Of a stretch of DNA of 15,932 nt, positions 15,380 to 15,932 are shown piece by piece (positions within the stretch are counted from its first letter, which is position 1; each line of letters opens with the position of its first letter). Both the position numbers and the translations under genes were made by a program. Source of the DNA: Pseudomonadota bacterium. GTDB lineage: Bacteria > Pseudomonadota > Alphaproteobacteria > Rhizobiales > Xanthobacteraceae. The DNA lies in contig JAEWCJ010000138.1 in NCBI GenBank assembly GCA_023390695.1, forward strand, positions 1-15,932, read 5' to 3'. The notes under the pieces were generated by a model. It saw only the letters and a program-made list of their open reading frames with translations, was not told the DNA's origin and searched no databases.

Positions 15380-15932
15380 GCCGCCGCATCCTCGGCCATT
15401 GCCTGCATCAGCGCCTCGGAGACACGGCGGCACAGGGCAGCGTAGTCCGCCGAGGTCCGGAAGGATTCGGCGCGCGGATAAGCTGCGTCGATCTCGATCT
15501 CGGCAAAGATGCGGCCGGGCCGCCGCGTCATCACCAGAACGCGGCTGGACAGGAACACCGATTCGAATACCGAATGGGTGACGAACACCACGGTCTGCTC
15601 CGCGTCCTGCCACAGCGACAGAAGATCGTTGTTGAGCTTGAAGCGCGTGATCTCGTCCAGCGCCGCGAAAGGTTCATCCATCAGCAGGAGCTGCGGCTTT
15701 GTCACCAGCGCGCGCGCAATGGACGCGCGCATTTTCATGCCGCCCGACAATTCACGCGGATAGGCGTTGGCGAAATCCGCCAAGCCGACGCGCGCAAGCG
15801 CCTGCATCACCCGCGGCTGCGCGGCCGCAAAATCGATGCCGGTGAGCTTAAGCGGCAAATAGACATTCGCTGCCACCGTCGCCCACGGCATCAATGTGGG
15901 CTCCTGAAACACAAAACCGACCGATCCCGCCA
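15376..15932 (-). CDS. ABC transporter ATPase, nitrate/sulfonate/taurine (SsuB/TauB) type, 5' part missing
   Basis: The gene runs off the right edge; 184 C-terminal residues are visible, beginning AGSVGFVFQEP. Present are the Q-loop (Q9 in VFQEPTLMPW), the ABC signature LSGGM (61-65), Walker B LLLMDE (81-86), a D-loop (AALDE) and the H-loop H119 (FVTHSVFESVFL). Walker A lies beyond the window. The FVTHSVFESVFLSSRVLVM and RPGRIFAEIEI stretches are typical of ATPases in the nitrate/sulfonate/pyrimidine-precursor import group. The protein powers the permease encoded immediately downstream, with a 4-bp overlap. A substrate-binding protein gene, if clustered, should lie upstream outside the window. 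Confidence 0.93.
   Translation of the reverse strand, partial: AGSVGFVFQEPTLMPWATVAANVYLPLKLTGIDFAAAQPRVMQALARVGLADFANAYPRELSGGMKMRASIARALVTKPQLLLMDEPFAALDEITRFKLNNDLLSLWQDAEQTVVFVTHSVFESVFLSSRVLVMTRRPGRIFAEIEIDAAYPRAESFRTSADYAALCRRVSEALMQAMAEDAAA

Overview
The window is GC-rich, densely packed bacterial chromosome with GTG and ATG starts and good Shine-Dalgarno sites. Its protein families (a CorC/HlyC protein, map next to radC, a DctP/DctQ/DctM TRAP system, a DenD homologue) point to an alphaproteobacterium of the Rhizobiales, most likely a Bradyrhizobium/Xanthobacteraceae-type genome. That assignment is inferred from family resemblance; no rRNA or tRNA is present to confirm it. I see no insertion sequence, phage gene, CRISPR array or RNA gene.

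Left part (1-8764, all + strand). The 3' end of a CBS-domain CorC/HlyC protein is followed by what looks like a sugar-acid uptake and catabolism cluster. It contains an IlvD/Edd-type dehydratase of the pentonate (xylonate/arabinonate) kind and a three-gene TRAP transporter (DctP receptor, DctQ, DctM). After these come an isocitrate lyase/PEP-mutase-superfamily enzyme without the catalytic Cys loop, a GNAT acetyltransferase overlapping it by 4 bp, and a D-erythronate dehydrogenase (DenD)-like protein. The receptor gene lies between two GC hairpins, and the downstream one is a textbook intrinsic terminator inside the transporter operon. This suggests that receptor is made in excess over the membrane subunits.

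Middle part (8828-12937). Type I methionine aminopeptidase and RadC follow on the + strand as housekeeping genes. Convergent to them on the - strand are a secreted protein with two tandem AprI/Inh-type protease-inhibitor-like domains and, upstream of it, a D-2-hydroxyacid (glyoxylate/hydroxypyruvate-type) dehydrogenase. The dehydrogenase diverges from a membrane methyltransferase of the isoprenylcysteine carboxyl methyltransferase (ICMT) type. The 156-bp divergent spacer carries three TTGC-N-GCA(A/T) sites, two of them perfect, and is the best candidate operator region of the window.

Right part (12938-15932). A 289-bp non-coding stretch with a perfect 7-bp inverted repeat precedes a full-length two-domain chromate transporter (ChrA). 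ChrA converges, with only 2 bp between stop codons, on a - strand ABC importer operon: a permease and an ATPase of the nitrate/sulfonate/taurine (SsuBC/TauBC) type. The ATPase runs off the right edge and no substrate-binding protein is visible. No stretch above 300 bp lacks a gene.

The most interesting points are the unusual gene combination in the sugar-acid cluster, a TRAP receptor that lacks the family's carboxylate-clamping Arg, the intra-operon terminator after that receptor, the repeated operator motif, and the tandem inhibitor-like protein.
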